A stretch of DNA of 64,000 bases from positions 1 to 64,000 of the forward strand of contig NZ_JWLD01000008.1 in NCBI RefSeq assembly GCF_000813725.1. The letters run 5' to 3'. Position numbers and translations under genes: made by a program. Source of the DNA: Leisingera sp. ANG-Vp (GTDB taxonomy: Bacteria > Pseudomonadota > Alphaproteobacteria > Rhodobacterales > Rhodobacteraceae). Shown here in pieces: positions 25,009 through 33,942 of this stretch; position 1 is the stretch's first letter; each line of letters begins with the position of its first letter. Below the pieces are notes generated by a model, which saw only the letters and a program-made list of their open reading frames with translations, was not told where the DNA came from and did not search any database.

Positions 25009-25662
25009 ATGACTGACATCCGGGTCAAGATCTGCGGGCTGAAAACCCCGCAGCATATCGCTGCCGCAGCTGAGGCCGGGGCGGCCTATGCTGGTTTTGT
25101 GTTTTTCCCCAAGTCCCCGCGCAATGTCAGCCTGGAGCAGGCGGCGGCGCTGGCGGCGGAGGCGCCCTTCGGCCTGTGCAAAGTGGCGCTGACGGTGAAT
25201 GCAACGGATGCGGAACTGGATGCCATTAACGACGCCGTGCCGCTCGACATGCTGCAGCTTCATGGCAAGGAAACGCCGGAACGCGTGGCCGAGGTGCGCG
25301 CCCGTTACGGGCTGCCGGTAATGAAGGCTGTGGGCATCGCCGATGCTTCTGATATCCCGCAGATCGCGCTGTATGAGCAGGTGGCGGACCAGCTGCTGAT
25401 CGATGCCAAACCGCCCAAGGAAGCGGAACTGCCCGGCGGCAACGGGCTGGCCTTCGACTGGCGTCTGCTGGCAGGCCGCAAATACTGGCAGAAACCCTGG
25501 ATGCTGGCCGGCGGACTGACCCCGGACAATGTGGCCGAGGCGATCCGCATGACCGGCGCCCGCCAGGTTGACGTCTCCTCAGGCGTCGAGAGCGCTCCGG
25601 GCGAAAAGGATGCCTCCCTAATCGAAAGTTTCACCAAGGCAGCCTTGGCCGCCCGCGGCTGA
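25009..25662 (+). CDS. trpF: Phosphoribosylanthranilate isomerase
   Basis: This 217-aa TIM-barrel enzyme of tryptophan synthesis converts N-(5-phosphoribosyl)anthranilate to the carboxyphenylamino-deoxyribulose phosphate. The N-terminal [15 protein letters not shown] with the catalytic Cys, the [12 protein letters not shown] strand and the C-terminal [14 protein letters not shown]...[15 protein letters not shown] phosphate-binding segment are diagnostic. It follows lapA closely and is separated from trpB by a 500-bp gap. Confidence 0.97.
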   Translation: MTDIRVKICGLKTPQHIAAAAEAGAAYAGFVFFPKSPRNVSLEQAAALAAEAPFGLCKVALTVNATDAELDAINDAVPLDMLQLHGKETPERVAEVRARYGLPVMKAVGIADASDIPQIALYEQVADQLLIDAKPPKEAELPGGNGLAFDWRLLAGRKYWQKPWMLAGGLTPDNVAEAIRMTGARQVDVSSGVESAPGEKDASLIESFTKAALAARG

Positions 25663-26163
25663 GGTTCCGCCGCTGCCGTTTGCTTCTTCTATGCGGCACC
25701 GGCAGGATTTGAGTATTTAGACAAAGAAGAAGCACGAATCCCGTCTCTTTTTCTTTGTCCAAAGACTCATTGCATGACAGCCGCCGCAGCCATGCCGTTC
25801 AAGGTGTTGCGCAACCTGCGTACGCTGTCCTGACGCCAAGTTAATCCGGATCAAGGATACTGTCCCCGATCGCGATTGCCGCCGGGCCTGACACCCCCGG
25901 CATCTTTGGAACCGGGCCCCTTGGCAGGGGACGTGCAGAGACAACGTTTAGCACGCGGGCGGATATGCCTGCCCATCTCCGCCTTTTTGGCGGCGCCGCC
26001 ATCTTAAGCCTCCTGACGATCAGGACCGGCAGCAAGCAGCCAGCAAAAGCAAACCGGCAGGGCAGAGCCCCCGGCCGGCCGCAGCCGCTTGTGCCATGCC
26101 CCCTTTACCAAGCCACCGCCGCGCTATAGTCATTGCGGGCGCTGCGAAAGTGAGGGAACAACC
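25663..26163. other. 500-bp non-coding gap trpF-trpB with hairpin and repeat
   Basis: No gene is supported here. Small minus-strand frames (25717-25944, 25841-26035) have no recognisable product or good start. The left part carries repeat copy B and a GACAAAGAA/TTCTTTGTC inverted repeat (25720-25728 and 25751-25759), which may form a hairpin at the trpF 3' end. The right part should hold the trpB promoter; TATAGT near 26131 is a -10 candidate. Confidence 0.5.
25708..25732 (+). repeat. Intergenic repeat element, copy B
   Basis: TTTGAGTATTT, two variable bases (AG), then ACAAAGAAGAAG. It matches copy A (14526-14550, minus strand) at 23 of 25 bases. Its ACAAAGAA part also forms the left arm of a local inverted repeat ending at 25759. 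Confidence 0.6.
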
Positions 26164-27426
26164 ATGGCCGACGATCTTTTCAACAGCTTCATGAACGGTC
26201 CGGATGAACAGGGCCGCTTTGGTATCTTTGGCGGGCGTTTCGTCTCCGAAACCCTGATGCCGCTGATCCTGAGCCTTGAGGAAGAATACAACAAAGCCAA
26301 GGACGACCCCTCCTTCTGGGCCGAGATGGACGATCTGTGGAAGCACTATGTCGGCCGCCCCAGCCCGCTCTATCATGCCGAGCGCCTGACGGCTGAACTG
26401 GGCGGCGCCAAGATCTACATGAAGCGCGATGAGCTGAACCACACCGGCGCGCATAAGGTGAACAACGTGCTGGGCCAGATCCTGCTGGCGCGGCGCATGG
26501 GCAAGACCCGCATCATCGCCGAAACCGGTGCCGGCCAGCATGGCGTGGCCACTGCCACCGTCTGCGCCAAGTTCGGCCTCAAGTGCATCGTCTACATGGG
26601 CGCCCATGACGTTCAGCGCCAGGCTCCGAACGTCTTCCGCATGCGCCTGCTGGGTGCCGAAGTGGTGCCGGTCCAGTCGGGCCGCGGCACTCTGAAGGAC
26701 GCGATGAATGACGCGCTGCGCGACTGGGTGACCAATGTGAACGACACCTTCTATTGCATTGGCACCGCGGCCGGCCCGCACCCCTATCCGGCGATGGTGC
26801 GCGATTTCCAGTCGATCATCGGCAAGGAAGTCCGCTGGCAGCTGGCCGAGCAGGAAGGCGAAGGCCGCCTGCCGGACACGGTGATTGCAGCCATCGGCGG
26901 CGGCTCCAATGCCATCGGCCTGTTCCACCCGTTCCTGGATGATCCCTCGGTCAAAATCATCGGCGTTGAGGCCGGCGGCAAGGGGGTGGACGACCGGATC
27001 CAGCACTGCGCCTCTCTGACCGGCGGCCGCCCTGGCGTGCTGCATGGCAACCGCACCTACCTGCTGCAGGATCCTGACGGCCAGATCATGGACGGCTATT
27101 CGATCTCTGCAGGCCTGGACTATCCGGGCATCGGCCCGGAACACTCCTGGCTGCATGAAACCGGCCGCGCCGAGTATGTCTCGATTACCGACAAGGAAGC
27201 TTTGGAAGCCTTCCAGCTCAGCTGCCGCACCGAGGGCATCATCCCGGCGCTGGAGCCCAGCCATGCGCTGGCCCATGTCACCAAGATCGCGCCCAATCTG
27301 CCTAAGGACCACATCATCGTGATGAACATGTGCGGCCGCGGCGACAAGGACGTGTTCACCGTCGCCAAGCACCTCGGTTTCGACATGTCCGACACCGAAG
27401 AAGGCCGCACCTTCGAGGAGCAGTAA
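26164..27426 (+). CDS. trpB: Tryptophan synthase beta subunit
   Basis: This 420-aa PLP enzyme condenses indole with serine. The PLP lysine lies in [17 protein letters not shown], the phosphate loop is IGGGSNAIG, and [20 protein letters not shown] is a family signature. I chose ATG 26164 over upstream in-frame codons because family members begin with similar MADDLFNSF-type N-termini and GGGAACAACC precedes it. It pairs with TrpA, encoded 3 kb downstream after ABM, DUF2237, ychF and pagL genes, so trpB and trpA are not contiguous here. Confidence 0.98.
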   Translation: MADDLFNSFMNGPDEQGRFGIFGGRFVSETLMPLILSLEEEYNKAKDDPSFWAEMDDLWKHYVGRPSPLYHAERLTAELGGAKIYMKRDELNHTGAHKVNNVLGQILLARRMGKTRIIAETGAGQHGVATATVCAKFGLKCIVYMGAHDVQRQAPNVFRMRLLGAEVVPVQSGRGTLKDAMNDALRDWVTNVNDTFYCIGTAAGPHPYPAMVRDFQSIIGKEVRWQLAEQEGEGRLPDTVIAAIGGGSNAIGLFHPFLDDPSVKIIGVEAGGKGVDDRIQHCASLTGGRPGVLHGNRTYLLQDPDGQIMDGYSISAGLDYPGIGPEHSWLHETGRAEYVSITDKEALEAFQLSCRTEGIIPALEPSHALAHVTKIAPNLPKDHIIVMNMCGRGDKDVFTVAKHLGFDMSDTEEGRTFEEQ

Positions 27427-27444
27427 GCTCCGGAAATGATTTGG

Positions 27445-27482
27445 AAAAGCGGCAGGCCTGCATGGGCGCTGCCGCTTTTTTT
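27445..27482 (+). terminator. trpB intrinsic terminator
   Basis: AAAAGCGGCAG (27445-27455) and CTGCCGCTTTT (27469-27479) form an 11-bp stem ending in a seven-base T-run. Confidence 0.9.
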
Positions 27483-27540
27483 GTGTTTCAGGAAATGTCG
27501 GCCGGGGCTGCGGCCGGCATCTTTCCCGGCGGCCTATGGT

Positions 27541-27861
27541 TCAAGCCTCAAACAGGACGGTCTCGAAGCCTTCGAACTGCGGATGGCCCAGGATCGGGCT
27601 TTCACCGTCGCGTTTGCCCGCGTTTTTATGCGCGTCGCGGAACTGCTGCGATTTGGTCCAGGCTTCAAAGTCCGTGCGGCTGTCCCAGATCACATGGCTG
27701 GAGTACAGGCAGTGCTCTTCGGTGGCCGGGCCTTTCAGCAGGCGGAATTCGCGGAAGCCCTTCAGCTCTTTCAGGCGGTTTTCACGCTCTTTCCAGATGT
27801 TCTCGAAATCAGCTTCGCGGCCCGGGCGGATCTTGAAGCGGTTCATGGCAATAAAGCTCAT
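27541..27861 (-). CDS. Antibiotic biosynthesis monooxygenase (ABM)-fold protein
   Basis: This 106-aa protein has the dimeric alpha-beta barrel pattern of ABM/IsdG-like proteins: MNRFKIRPGREADFENIWKERE, HVIWDSRTDFEAWTKSQQFRDAH and a final FEGFETVLFEA strand. Members act as cofactor-free monooxygenases or heme-degrading enzymes. The N near the start (AMNRF) and W in the second half agree with heme-oxygenase-like members, but heme degradation is not proven. It forms a minus-strand group with the DUF2237 gene upstream (115 bp) and is convergent to trpB. Confidence 0.82.
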   Translation of the reverse strand: MSFIAMNRFKIRPGREADFENIWKERENRLKELKGFREFRLLKGPATEEHCLYSSHVIWDSRTDFEAWTKSQQFRDAHKNAGKRDGESPILGHPQFEGFETVLFEA

Positions 27862-27976
27862 CAGCGAGCCTCCTCATCTTGTAGCGGAATACAGGGAGGC
27901 TGGCAGCGGCGAGGGTCCGGCGGGCTGGCTTAACGCTGCAATTACGGGACTGCCGCCTGCAGGTCAATGCGCCCGC

Positions 27977-28354
27977 TCAGGCCGGGTCGGCGGCATAGCT
28001 TTGCAGAATGCTCAGCGGCACGACCTCTAGCGCACGGCTGTGGGTGGCTTCCAGATGCACCTTGGGCGCGCAGCCTTCGTCGGCGGCCTGCAGGAAACGC
28101 GCCGCGCACAGGCACCAGCGGTCGCCGGGCTGCAGGCCGGTAAAGTTGAACTCCGGACGCGGCGTTGACAGGTCGTTGCCGACATATTTGGAAAACGCCA
28201 GAAACTCGGCGGTCATCACCACGCAGACGGTATGGCTGCCGTGATCCTCGGCGCAGGTATTGCAATGGCCGTCGCGGAAAAAGCCGGTCAGCGGCGCAGT
28301 GGAGCAGGGCGTAAGCGGGCCGCCCAGAACATTGATGCTGTCGTCTTTTTCCAT
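27977..28354 (-). CDS. DUF2237 family protein
   Basis: This 125-aa protein fits DUF2237: NVLGGPLTPCSTAPLTGFFRDGHCNTCAEDHGSHTVCVVMTAEFLAFSKYVGNDLSTPRPEFNF, then GLQPGDRWCLCAARFLQA and the conserved C-terminal LEATHSRALEVVPLSILQSYA. Several conserved Cys (CNTC, CLC) may bind a metal. The function is unknown. I chose ATG 28354, which gives the usual N-terminus; an upstream in-frame ATG (28465) would add 37 unsupported residues. Confidence 0.85.
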   Translation of the reverse strand: MEKDDSINVLGGPLTPCSTAPLTGFFRDGHCNTCAEDHGSHTVCVVMTAEFLAFSKYVGNDLSTPRPEFNFTGLQPGDRWCLCAARFLQAADEGCAPKVHLEATHSRALEVVPLSILQSYAADPA

Positions 28355-28479
28355 TGGGGGCTGTCCTGAATGCGTTCCGGGGTAATGGTAGTGCGATTGC
28401 GCCGGCGGTCCCGGGAAATCCGGAGCCGGTGCTGCCCATGTTCGCGATCCCGCTGCCCGGGTCAATCCCGCAATAGGTC

Positions 28480-28514
28480 AAAAAACAACCGCCCGCCAAG
28501 GGGATGGCGGGCGG
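28480..28514 (-). terminator. ychF intrinsic terminator
   Basis: CCGCCCGCCA (28489-28498) pairs with TGGCGGGCGG (28505-28514). On the minus strand a T-rich run (TTGTTTTTT) follows, 25-60 bases after the ychF stop. Confidence 0.9.
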
Positions 28515-28538
28515 CAGGAATTCCGGGGTGCCCGGAGA

Positions 28539-29636
28539 TCAGGTGTTGAACAGGAAGTGCAGCACATCGCCGTCCTTGACGATGTAGCTCTTGCCCTCGG
28601 CGCGCATCTTGCCGGCTTCCTTGGCGCCCTGCTCGCCGTTGCAGGCGATGAAGTCGTCATAGGCGATGGTCTCGGCGCGGATGAACCCCTTCTCAAAATC
28701 GCCGTGAATGACGCCTGCTGCCTGCGGGGCTGCGGTGCCGGTGCGGATGGTCCAGGCGCGTGCTTCCTTGGGGCCGACGGTAAAGTAGGTTTCCAAGTGC
28801 AGCAGTTCGTAACCGGCGCGGATCAAGCGGTCCAAACCGGCTTCGGCCAGGCCCATCTCCTCGAGGAACATCTGCGCCTCATCGGCGTCCAGCTGGCTGA
28901 TCTCTTCCTCGATCTGGGCTGAGATGATCACGTGGGAGTTGCCCTGCGCCGCAGCCATTTCAGCCACCTTGGCGGAGTGCTCGTTGCCTTCAACCGATTC
29001 CGACTCGCCGACGTTGCAGACATAAAGCACCGGCTTGGTGGTCAAGAGCTGCAGCATCTTCCAGGCTTTGGCGTCTTCGGCGTCGACCTCGACCAGACGG
29101 GCGGGCTTGCCGTCTTCCAGCATTGCCTGGGCTTCGGCCAGCAGGCGGTCCTGCTGCTGGGCTTCCTTGTCGTTGCCCTTGAGCTTGCGCACCAGGTTGG
29201 CGCGGCGCTTTTCGATGCTTTCGAGGTCCGCGAGCATCAGCTCGGTCTCGATCACCTCGGCATCGGCGACCGGGTTCACATGGCCGTCCACATGGGTCAC
29301 GTCGCCGTCTTCAAAGCAGCGCAGAACATGGGCAATTGCATCGGTTTCGCGGATATTGGCGAGGAACTGGTTGCCCAGGCCTTCACCTTTGGAGGCGCCT
29401 TTCACCAGGCCCGCAATGTCGACAAAAGTCATCCGGGTCGGGATGATCTGCTTGGACTGCGCAATCGCCGCCAGCTTGTCCAGCCGGGCGTCCGGCACGC
29501 CCACTTCACCCACGTTGGGCTCGATGGTGCAGAACGGAAAGTTGGCCGCCTGCGCCGAGGCGGTTTTGGTCAGCGCGTTGAACAGTGTCGATTTGCCAAC
29601 ATTCGGCAGGCCGACGATTCCCATTTTAAAGCCCAT
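28539..29636 (-). CDS. ychF: Redox-regulated ATPase/GTPase YchF (OLA1 family)
   Basis: This 365-aa universally conserved P-loop NTPase preferentially hydrolyses ATP and associates with ribosomes. It has the G1 loop GLPNVGKSTLFNALT, DIAGLVKGASKGEGLGNQFLANIRETDAIAHVLRCF, the relaxed specificity motif YVCNVGESES in place of NKxD, and the TGS-domain C-terminus ending KDGDVLHFLFNT. Length and ends match the family exactly. It stands alone on the minus strand, whereas many bacteria pair it with pth. Confidence 0.98.
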   Translation of the reverse strand: MGFKMGIVGLPNVGKSTLFNALTKTASAQAANFPFCTIEPNVGEVGVPDARLDKLAAIAQSKQIIPTRMTFVDIAGLVKGASKGEGLGNQFLANIRETDAIAHVLRCFEDGDVTHVDGHVNPVADAEVIETELMLADLESIEKRRANLVRKLKGNDKEAQQQDRLLAEAQAMLEDGKPARLVEVDAEDAKAWKMLQLLTTKPVLYVCNVGESESVEGNEHSAKVAEMAAAQGNSHVIISAQIEEEISQLDADEAQMFLEEMGLAEAGLDRLIRAGYELLHLETYFTVGPKEARAWTIRTGTAAPQAAGVIHGDFEKGFIRAETIAYDDFIACNGEQGAKEAGKMRAEGKSYIVKDGDVLHFLFNT

Positions 29637-29841
29637 TTCGGCCTCCTGATGCCACTTGGGAGCTGCTTCTAGGCAGCATTGGGCGTGCGCGCAAGCCGCC
29701 TATGTCTGGCAAAAGGGCCACATTTACCCTTTGTGCACCGCCGCACAGTAAGCCCTCATATTGAATCTTCGTGAGGTGTCTTGGAAAACCAGCGCAAAAA
29801 AATATCTTGGTGCGAAATATATAATTTTGCGAGGGGCTAGA

Positions 29842-30339
29842 ATGAAACACACAGTTTTGCTGGCGGCTGCGGCCTCAGCTGCCATGGCCATGCCTGCCGT
29901 TGCCCAGGAGGTGACCCTGGGTGTGGGCTATTCCGACTATCACCGGGAAAGCGCAGAGGACGGGGCGCAGTTTGCCATCGATTACCTGCATTCGCCGTTC
30001 CACGAGAAGGGCCGCCTGTCGGCGCGGTTCGGCGCGACACTGGAAGCTCAGGAAACCGGGGACGTGTTTGCCGGCGTCGGCATCAGTGCGATGATCGACC
30101 TGAACAACGACTGGTTCATCGAGAACAGCGTGATGCCGGGAGCCTACCACGAAAGCTCGGCCGGGAACGATCTTGGCTCGGCCTTTGAGATCCGCACCCT
30201 GATCGCGCTGGGTAAGCGCTTTGCCAACGGCCGGGCGGTTTCGCTGGCCTTCAGCCACAAGTCAAACGCTTCCACCGCGGATGAGAACCCGGGTGTGAAC
30301 TCGGTGACCCTGCGCTGGCATATTCCGCTGGGCGGCTGA
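29842..30339 (+). CDS. PagL-like lipid A 3-O-deacylase
   Basis: The 165-aa outer-membrane beta-barrel has a signal peptide (MKHTVLLAAAASAAMAMPAVAQ, residues 1-22). Its C-terminal third carries the PagL signature SHKSNAST followed by ENPGVNSVTLRW, in which His and Ser two residues apart and a following acidic residue form the catalytic triad. PagL removes the acyl chain at position 3 of lipid A, changing outer-membrane immunogenicity and permeability. A TATAAT-like sequence lies in the leader (near 29820). The terminal aromatic-rich strand suits insertion by BAM. Confidence 0.82.
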   Translation: MKHTVLLAAAASAAMAMPAVAQEVTLGVGYSDYHRESAEDGAQFAIDYLHSPFHEKGRLSARFGATLEAQETGDVFAGVGISAMIDLNNDWFIENSVMPGAYHESSAGNDLGSAFEIRTLIALGKRFANGRAVSLAFSHKSNASTADENPGVNSVTLRWHIPLGG

Positions 30340-30431
30340 CCGGCGCATTCCCGGGCCAAGGCGCGGCCCGGGATTGATTTCCCCGGCAACATTCGGCACA
30401 CCGGGGCGGACATATTTCAAAAGGCCCGCCC

Positions 30432-31223
30432 ATGACCCGTATCGATGCCAAATTCGCTGAACTGAACGCTGCCGGAAAGAAAGCCTTTGTCACCTATGTG
30501 ATGGCGGGCGATCCGGATTACGAGACCTCTCTGGAGGTGGTCAAAGGGCTGCCGGGCGCGGGCGTTGACATCATCGAGCTGGGCCTGCCCTTTACCGATC
30601 CCATGGCGGATGGCCCGACCATTCAGCTGGCCGGCCAGCGGGCGCTGGACGGCGGCATGACGCTGGAGAAGACCCTGCAGCTGGCGGCGGACTTCCGCAA
30701 AGAGGACGACACCACCCCGATCGTGCTGATGGGCTACTACAACCCGATCTACAACCGCGGCGTGGACACCTTCCTGGAAGACGCCAAGGCCGCCGGTATC
30801 GACGGGCTGATCGTGGTTGACCTGCCGCCGGAAGAAGATGACGAGCTGTGCATCCCGGCGCAGAAGGCGGGGCTGAACTTCATTCGCCTGGCGACCCCCA
30901 CCACCGACGACGCGCGCCTGCCGAAGGTGCTGCAGAACACCTCGGGCTTTGTCTATTACGTGTCGATCACCGGCATCACCGGCGCGGCTGAGGCGCAGGC
31001 AGGCGATGTCGGCCCCGAGGTCGCCCGCATCAAGGCAGCCACCGATCTTCCGGTCATCGTCGGCTTTGGCATCAACACGCCGGAGAAGGCGCAGAACATC
31101 GCCTCGATCTCTGACGGCGCGGTGGTTGGCAGCGCCATCGTCAGCCAGATCGGCGCGGGCAAATCCCCGGCAGAGGTGCTCGCCTTTGTGAAATCGCTGG
31201 CGGACGGCGCCCACAAGGGCTGA
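30432..31223 (+). CDS. trpA: Tryptophan synthase alpha subunit
   Basis: This 263-aa TIM-barrel enzyme cleaves indole-3-glycerol phosphate to indole. The catalytic Glu and Asp are in [19 protein letters not shown], the family motif [16 protein letters not shown] follows, and the phosphate site [27 protein letters not shown] is complete. ATG 30432 follows AAAAGGCCC. A compact hairpin terminator follows at 31259. Confidence 0.98.
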   Translation: MTRIDAKFAELNAAGKKAFVTYVMAGDPDYETSLEVVKGLPGAGVDIIELGLPFTDPMADGPTIQLAGQRALDGGMTLEKTLQLAADFRKEDDTTPIVLMGYYNPIYNRGVDTFLEDAKAAGIDGLIVVDLPPEEDDELCIPAQKAGLNFIRLATPTTDDARLPKVLQNTSGFVYYVSITGITGAAEAQAGDVGPEVARIKAATDLPVIVGFGINTPEKAQNIASISDGAVVGSAIVSQIGAGKSPAEVLAFVKSLADGAHKG

Positions 31224-31258
31224 GTGCCGCCGGTACCCATTGCCAAAATTTGTCCTGG

Positions 31259-31285
31259 GGCTGCATCCGCGGATGCAGCCTTTTT
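31259..31285 (+). terminator. trpA intrinsic terminator
   Basis: GGCTGCATCC (31259-31268) and GGATGCAGCC (31271-31280) form a long stem with a minimal loop, followed by TTTTT. Confidence 0.9.
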
Positions 31286-31318
31286 GCTGGCTGGTGTTTT
31301 GTTGCCGGAGAGAGGGTG

Positions 31319-31708
31319 TCAGCCAGCGCGGGCAATTGCGCGGATCTCGATGGTCACGCCTTCGCTTGCAAAGCCTGCGACCTCAATCGCAGTCCAGGCC
31401 GGATAGGGTTCCTTGACATATTCCGCGCGCACCGACTTAAACAGCTCGAGGTGATCGCGCAGGCCAATATGATAGCTTGTCATCTCAACCAGAGCGCCGA
31501 AGTCCAGGCCGGCCTCGCTCAGCACGCTGCCAATCTGATCAAATGCACTGCGCATCTGGGCTTCCGGATCATCTGAAATGGAGCCATCGGGGTTCACGCC
31601 TGTAAACCCCGTGAGGAAGATGTGGCCACCTGACAGATGGCCAGGCGCCATTTTCCACTCCTGATAAATCCCCTGCATGCCGCTGGGAATGATTGCTTGC
31701 CGATCCAT
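31319..31708 (-). CDS. RidA/YjgF/Rid-family protein
   Basis: This 129-aa member of the Rid family may deaminate reactive enamines or imines, or act as a related hydrolase. It has the trimer-fold core HIFLTGFTGVNPDGSISDDPEAQMRSAFDQIGSVLSEAGLDFGALVEMTSYHIGL and the C-terminal YPAWTAIEVAGFASEGVTIEIRAIAR, in which the catalytic Arg of true RidA (RVEV) is not present; ATEIEV is replaced by WTAIEV. It is divergent to the LldD-type oxidase gene, hinting at a role in amino or hydroxy acid turnover. I chose ATG 31708 because of GGGAGAACC. Confidence 0.85.
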   Translation of the reverse strand: MDRQAIIPSGMQGIYQEWKMAPGHLSGGHIFLTGFTGVNPDGSISDDPEAQMRSAFDQIGSVLSEAGLDFGALVEMTSYHIGLRDHLELFKSVRAEYVKEPYPAWTAIEVAGFASEGVTIEIRAIARAG

Positions 31709-31859
31709 CCTGGTTCTCCCGCACGCTTTGGCCGTGTGTTTCTCCCTAACCCTATGCCTGAAGCTTGATTTGATGAAGCTGCAGTTTGGCATGCGGTGGA
31801 GGGCGGGAAAGCCGGGCTGAGGGTGCGGCAACGGCGGCATTGCATGGTGTGTTTAAAAT

Positions 31860-31878
31860 TGGTAAGGAAACTTTACCA
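31860..31878. promoter_or_regulatory. Inverted repeat TGGTAA-N7-TTACCA before lldD
   Basis: Perfect 6-base arms lie 22 bases before the lldD GTG start and overlap the expected promoter/leader. The pattern resembles GntR-type (TGGT...ACCA) operators. No regulator gene is adjacent. Confidence 0.45.
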
Positions 31879-31900
31879 GATTGAAGCGGGAGAGAGTCCG

Positions 31901-33067
31901 GTGCCGGTTATCACCAATATCAACGACCTGAAGCGCATCTATGAACGCCGTGTTCCGCGGATGTTCTTTGACTATGCCGAAAGCGGCAGCTGGACCGAGC
32001 AGACCTTCCGCGAGAACACCTCGGACTTTGAGCAGATCCGCCTGCGGCAGCGGGTGGCGGTGGATATGGCGGGGCGGACAACTGCGAGCCAGATGATCGG
32101 CCAGGACGTGGCGATGCCGGTGGCCCTGGCGCCGGTGGGGCTGACAGGGATGCAGCACGCCGATGGCGAGATCAAAGCGGCGAAGGCAGCCGAGGAATTC
32201 GGTGTGCCCTTCACTCTGTCGACCATGTCGATCAACTCGATCGAGGAGGTGGCGGAGGCCACGGACAAGCCGTTCTGGTTCCAGCTCTATACCATGCGGG
32301 ACGAGGACTATATCCGCCGCCTGATCCAGCGGGCGAAGGATGCCAAATGCTCGGCGCTGGTGATTACGCTGGACCTGCAGATCCTGGGGCAGCGCCACAA
32401 GGATCTGAAAAACGGGCTGTCGGCGCCGCCGAAGCTGACACCGGCCACCATTGCCAACCTGATGACCAAATGGGCTTGGGGCATCGAAATGCTGGGTGCC
32501 AAGCGGCGCAACTTCGGCAATATCGTTGGGCACGTGCATGGGGTCTCGGATACCTCGCAGCTGGGCGCCTGGACGGCAGAGCAGTTCGACCCGTCGCTTG
32601 ACTGGGGCAAGATCGAAAAGCTGATGGAGATGTGGGGCGGCAAGGTGATCCTGAAAGGGATCCTGGACGCCGACGATGCGAAGATGGCGGCCAAACTGGG
32701 CGCGGACGCCATTGTGGTGTCGAACCACGGCGGACGGCAGCTGGACGGGGCCTTAAGCTCGATCCGGATGCTGCCGGAGATCATGGACGCAGTGGGCAAT
32801 GATGTCGAAGTGCATCTGGACAGCGGCATCCGTTCCGGCCAGGACGTGCTGAAGGCACTGGCGCTGGGCGCCAAGGGCACGATGATCGGCCGGGCCTTTG
32901 TCTACGGGCTGGGCGCGCGCGGCCAAAAGGGCGTCACCGAGGCGCTGGAGGTGATTCGCAAGGAGCTGGACACCACCATGGCACTGTGCGGCGAACGCTC
33001 GGTAGAGGCCTTGGGGCGCCATAATTTGCTGATCCCCGAGGATTTCGGAGGCCGCTGGCAGGAATAG
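31901..33067 (+). CDS. lldD: FMN-dependent alpha-hydroxy acid dehydrogenase (L-lactate dehydrogenase LldD type)
   Basis: This 388-aa flavoenzyme oxidises L-lactate or another 2-hydroxy acid. Diagnostic segments are RRVPRMFFDYAESGSWTEQTFREN, MPVALAPVGLTGMQHADGE, FWFQLYTMRDEDY, VITLDLQILGQRHKDL, and the catalytic region GADAIVVSNHGGRQLDGALSS with the active-site His. The start is GTG 31901 after GGGAGAGA; the open frame reaches further upstream without family similarity. Lactate is the default substrate, but mandelate- or glycolate-type activity cannot be excluded. Confidence 0.92.
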   Translation: MPVITNINDLKRIYERRVPRMFFDYAESGSWTEQTFRENTSDFEQIRLRQRVAVDMAGRTTASQMIGQDVAMPVALAPVGLTGMQHADGEIKAAKAAEEFGVPFTLSTMSINSIEEVAEATDKPFWFQLYTMRDEDYIRRLIQRAKDAKCSALVITLDLQILGQRHKDLKNGLSAPPKLTPATIANLMTKWAWGIEMLGAKRRNFGNIVGHVHGVSDTSQLGAWTAEQFDPSLDWGKIEKLMEMWGGKVILKGILDADDAKMAAKLGADAIVVSNHGGRQLDGALSSIRMLPEIMDAVGNDVEVHLDSGIRSGQDVLKALALGAKGTMIGRAFVYGLGARGQKGVTEALEVIRKELDTTMALCGERSVEALGRHNLLIPEDFGGRWQE

Positions 33068-33191
33068 TGCTGCCACCGGGCCAGGCAGGGGTGTTTGCCC
33101 CTTCCCAAAACCCGTCAACCGGTCTATAGGCACGGCTTCACGCGGGGTGACAGCCTTGGAGGCACCCCGATAGTCATATTGGAGAATTAAG

Positions 33192-33830
33192 ATGGCAAAA
33201 GAGATTCCTGATCTCGTAGCCCAGGAACGTGCGGGGACGGGCAAGGGCGCCGCTCGCGCTGCGCGCCGCGCAGGCATGGTTCCGGGTGTGGTTTACGGTG
33301 GCGACGTTGAGCCGCTGGCAATCCAGATCCCGTTCAACGAGCTGCTGAAAAAGCTGAAAGCCGGCCAGTTCAAGTCCACCCTGTGGAACCTGAAAGTGGA
33401 AGGCCAGGACGACGTGCGCGTGATCTGCCGCGACGTTCAGCGCGACGTTGTCAAAGACCTGCCGACCCACCTGGACCTGATGCGCCTGCGCCGCACCTCG
33501 AAAATCAACCTGTTCATCCCGGTTGAATTCGTGGGCGAAGAAGCAGCTCCCGGCATCAAAAAAGGCGGCATGCTGACCGTTGTCCGCCCCGAGGTGGAAC
33601 TGAACGTGACCGCAGGCGACATCCCGGAAAAAATCACCGTGGACATCACCGGCCTGAACATCGGCGATGTTGTCACCATCTCGTCCGTGGATCTGCCGAA
33701 AGGCTCCAAGCCGACCATCGACCGCGACTTCGTGATTGCGAACATCGCAGCGCCGGCCGGCCTTGGCTCCTCCGATGACGAAGAGGGCGAAGGCGAAGAA
33801 GGCGAAGCAGCGGAAGCCGCTGAAGCATAA
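33192..33830 (+). CDS. rplY: 50S ribosomal protein L25/general stress protein Ctc
   Basis: The 212-aa 5S-rRNA-binding protein has an N-terminal L25 domain ([26 protein letters not shown]; about 1-95), a C-terminal TL5/Ctc beta-domain, and a Glu-rich acidic tail ([19 protein letters not shown]). This long form with acidic tail is normal for alphaproteobacteria. ATG 33192 follows TTGGAGAATTAAG. In many relatives pth follows directly; here a DadA-like gene is inserted between them. Confidence 0.97.
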   Translation: MAKEIPDLVAQERAGTGKGAARAARRAGMVPGVVYGGDVEPLAIQIPFNELLKKLKAGQFKSTLWNLKVEGQDDVRVICRDVQRDVVKDLPTHLDLMRLRRTSKINLFIPVEFVGEEAAPGIKKGGMLTVVRPEVELNVTAGDIPEKITVDITGLNIGDVVTISSVDLPKGSKPTIDRDFVIANIAAPAGLGSSDDEEGEGEEGEAAEAAEA

Positions 33831-33857
33831 ATCCTCCGCCCTTTCGGGCTTGGATGG

Positions 33858-33885
33858 AAACGGGGTCCTTCGGGGCCCCGTTTTT
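33858..33885 (+). terminator. rplY intrinsic terminator with UUCG tetraloop
   Basis: AAACGGGGTCC and GGGCCCCGTTT pair over a TTCG tetraloop (33858-33883), followed by more T. Confidence 0.92.
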
Positions 33886-33942
33886 CGTTTGACTTTCCGC
33901 CGCTTGGCTGCCCCATTTCCCGCAAGGGCAGGGGAGGCAGCC

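Noticed and set aside
25841-26035. 64-aa minus-strand frame in the trpF-trpB gap
   Set aside because: No recognisable sequence or good ribosome-binding site; the gap is better explained as non-coding.
26020-27372. 450-aa minus-strand frame
   Set aside because: Antisense of trpB.
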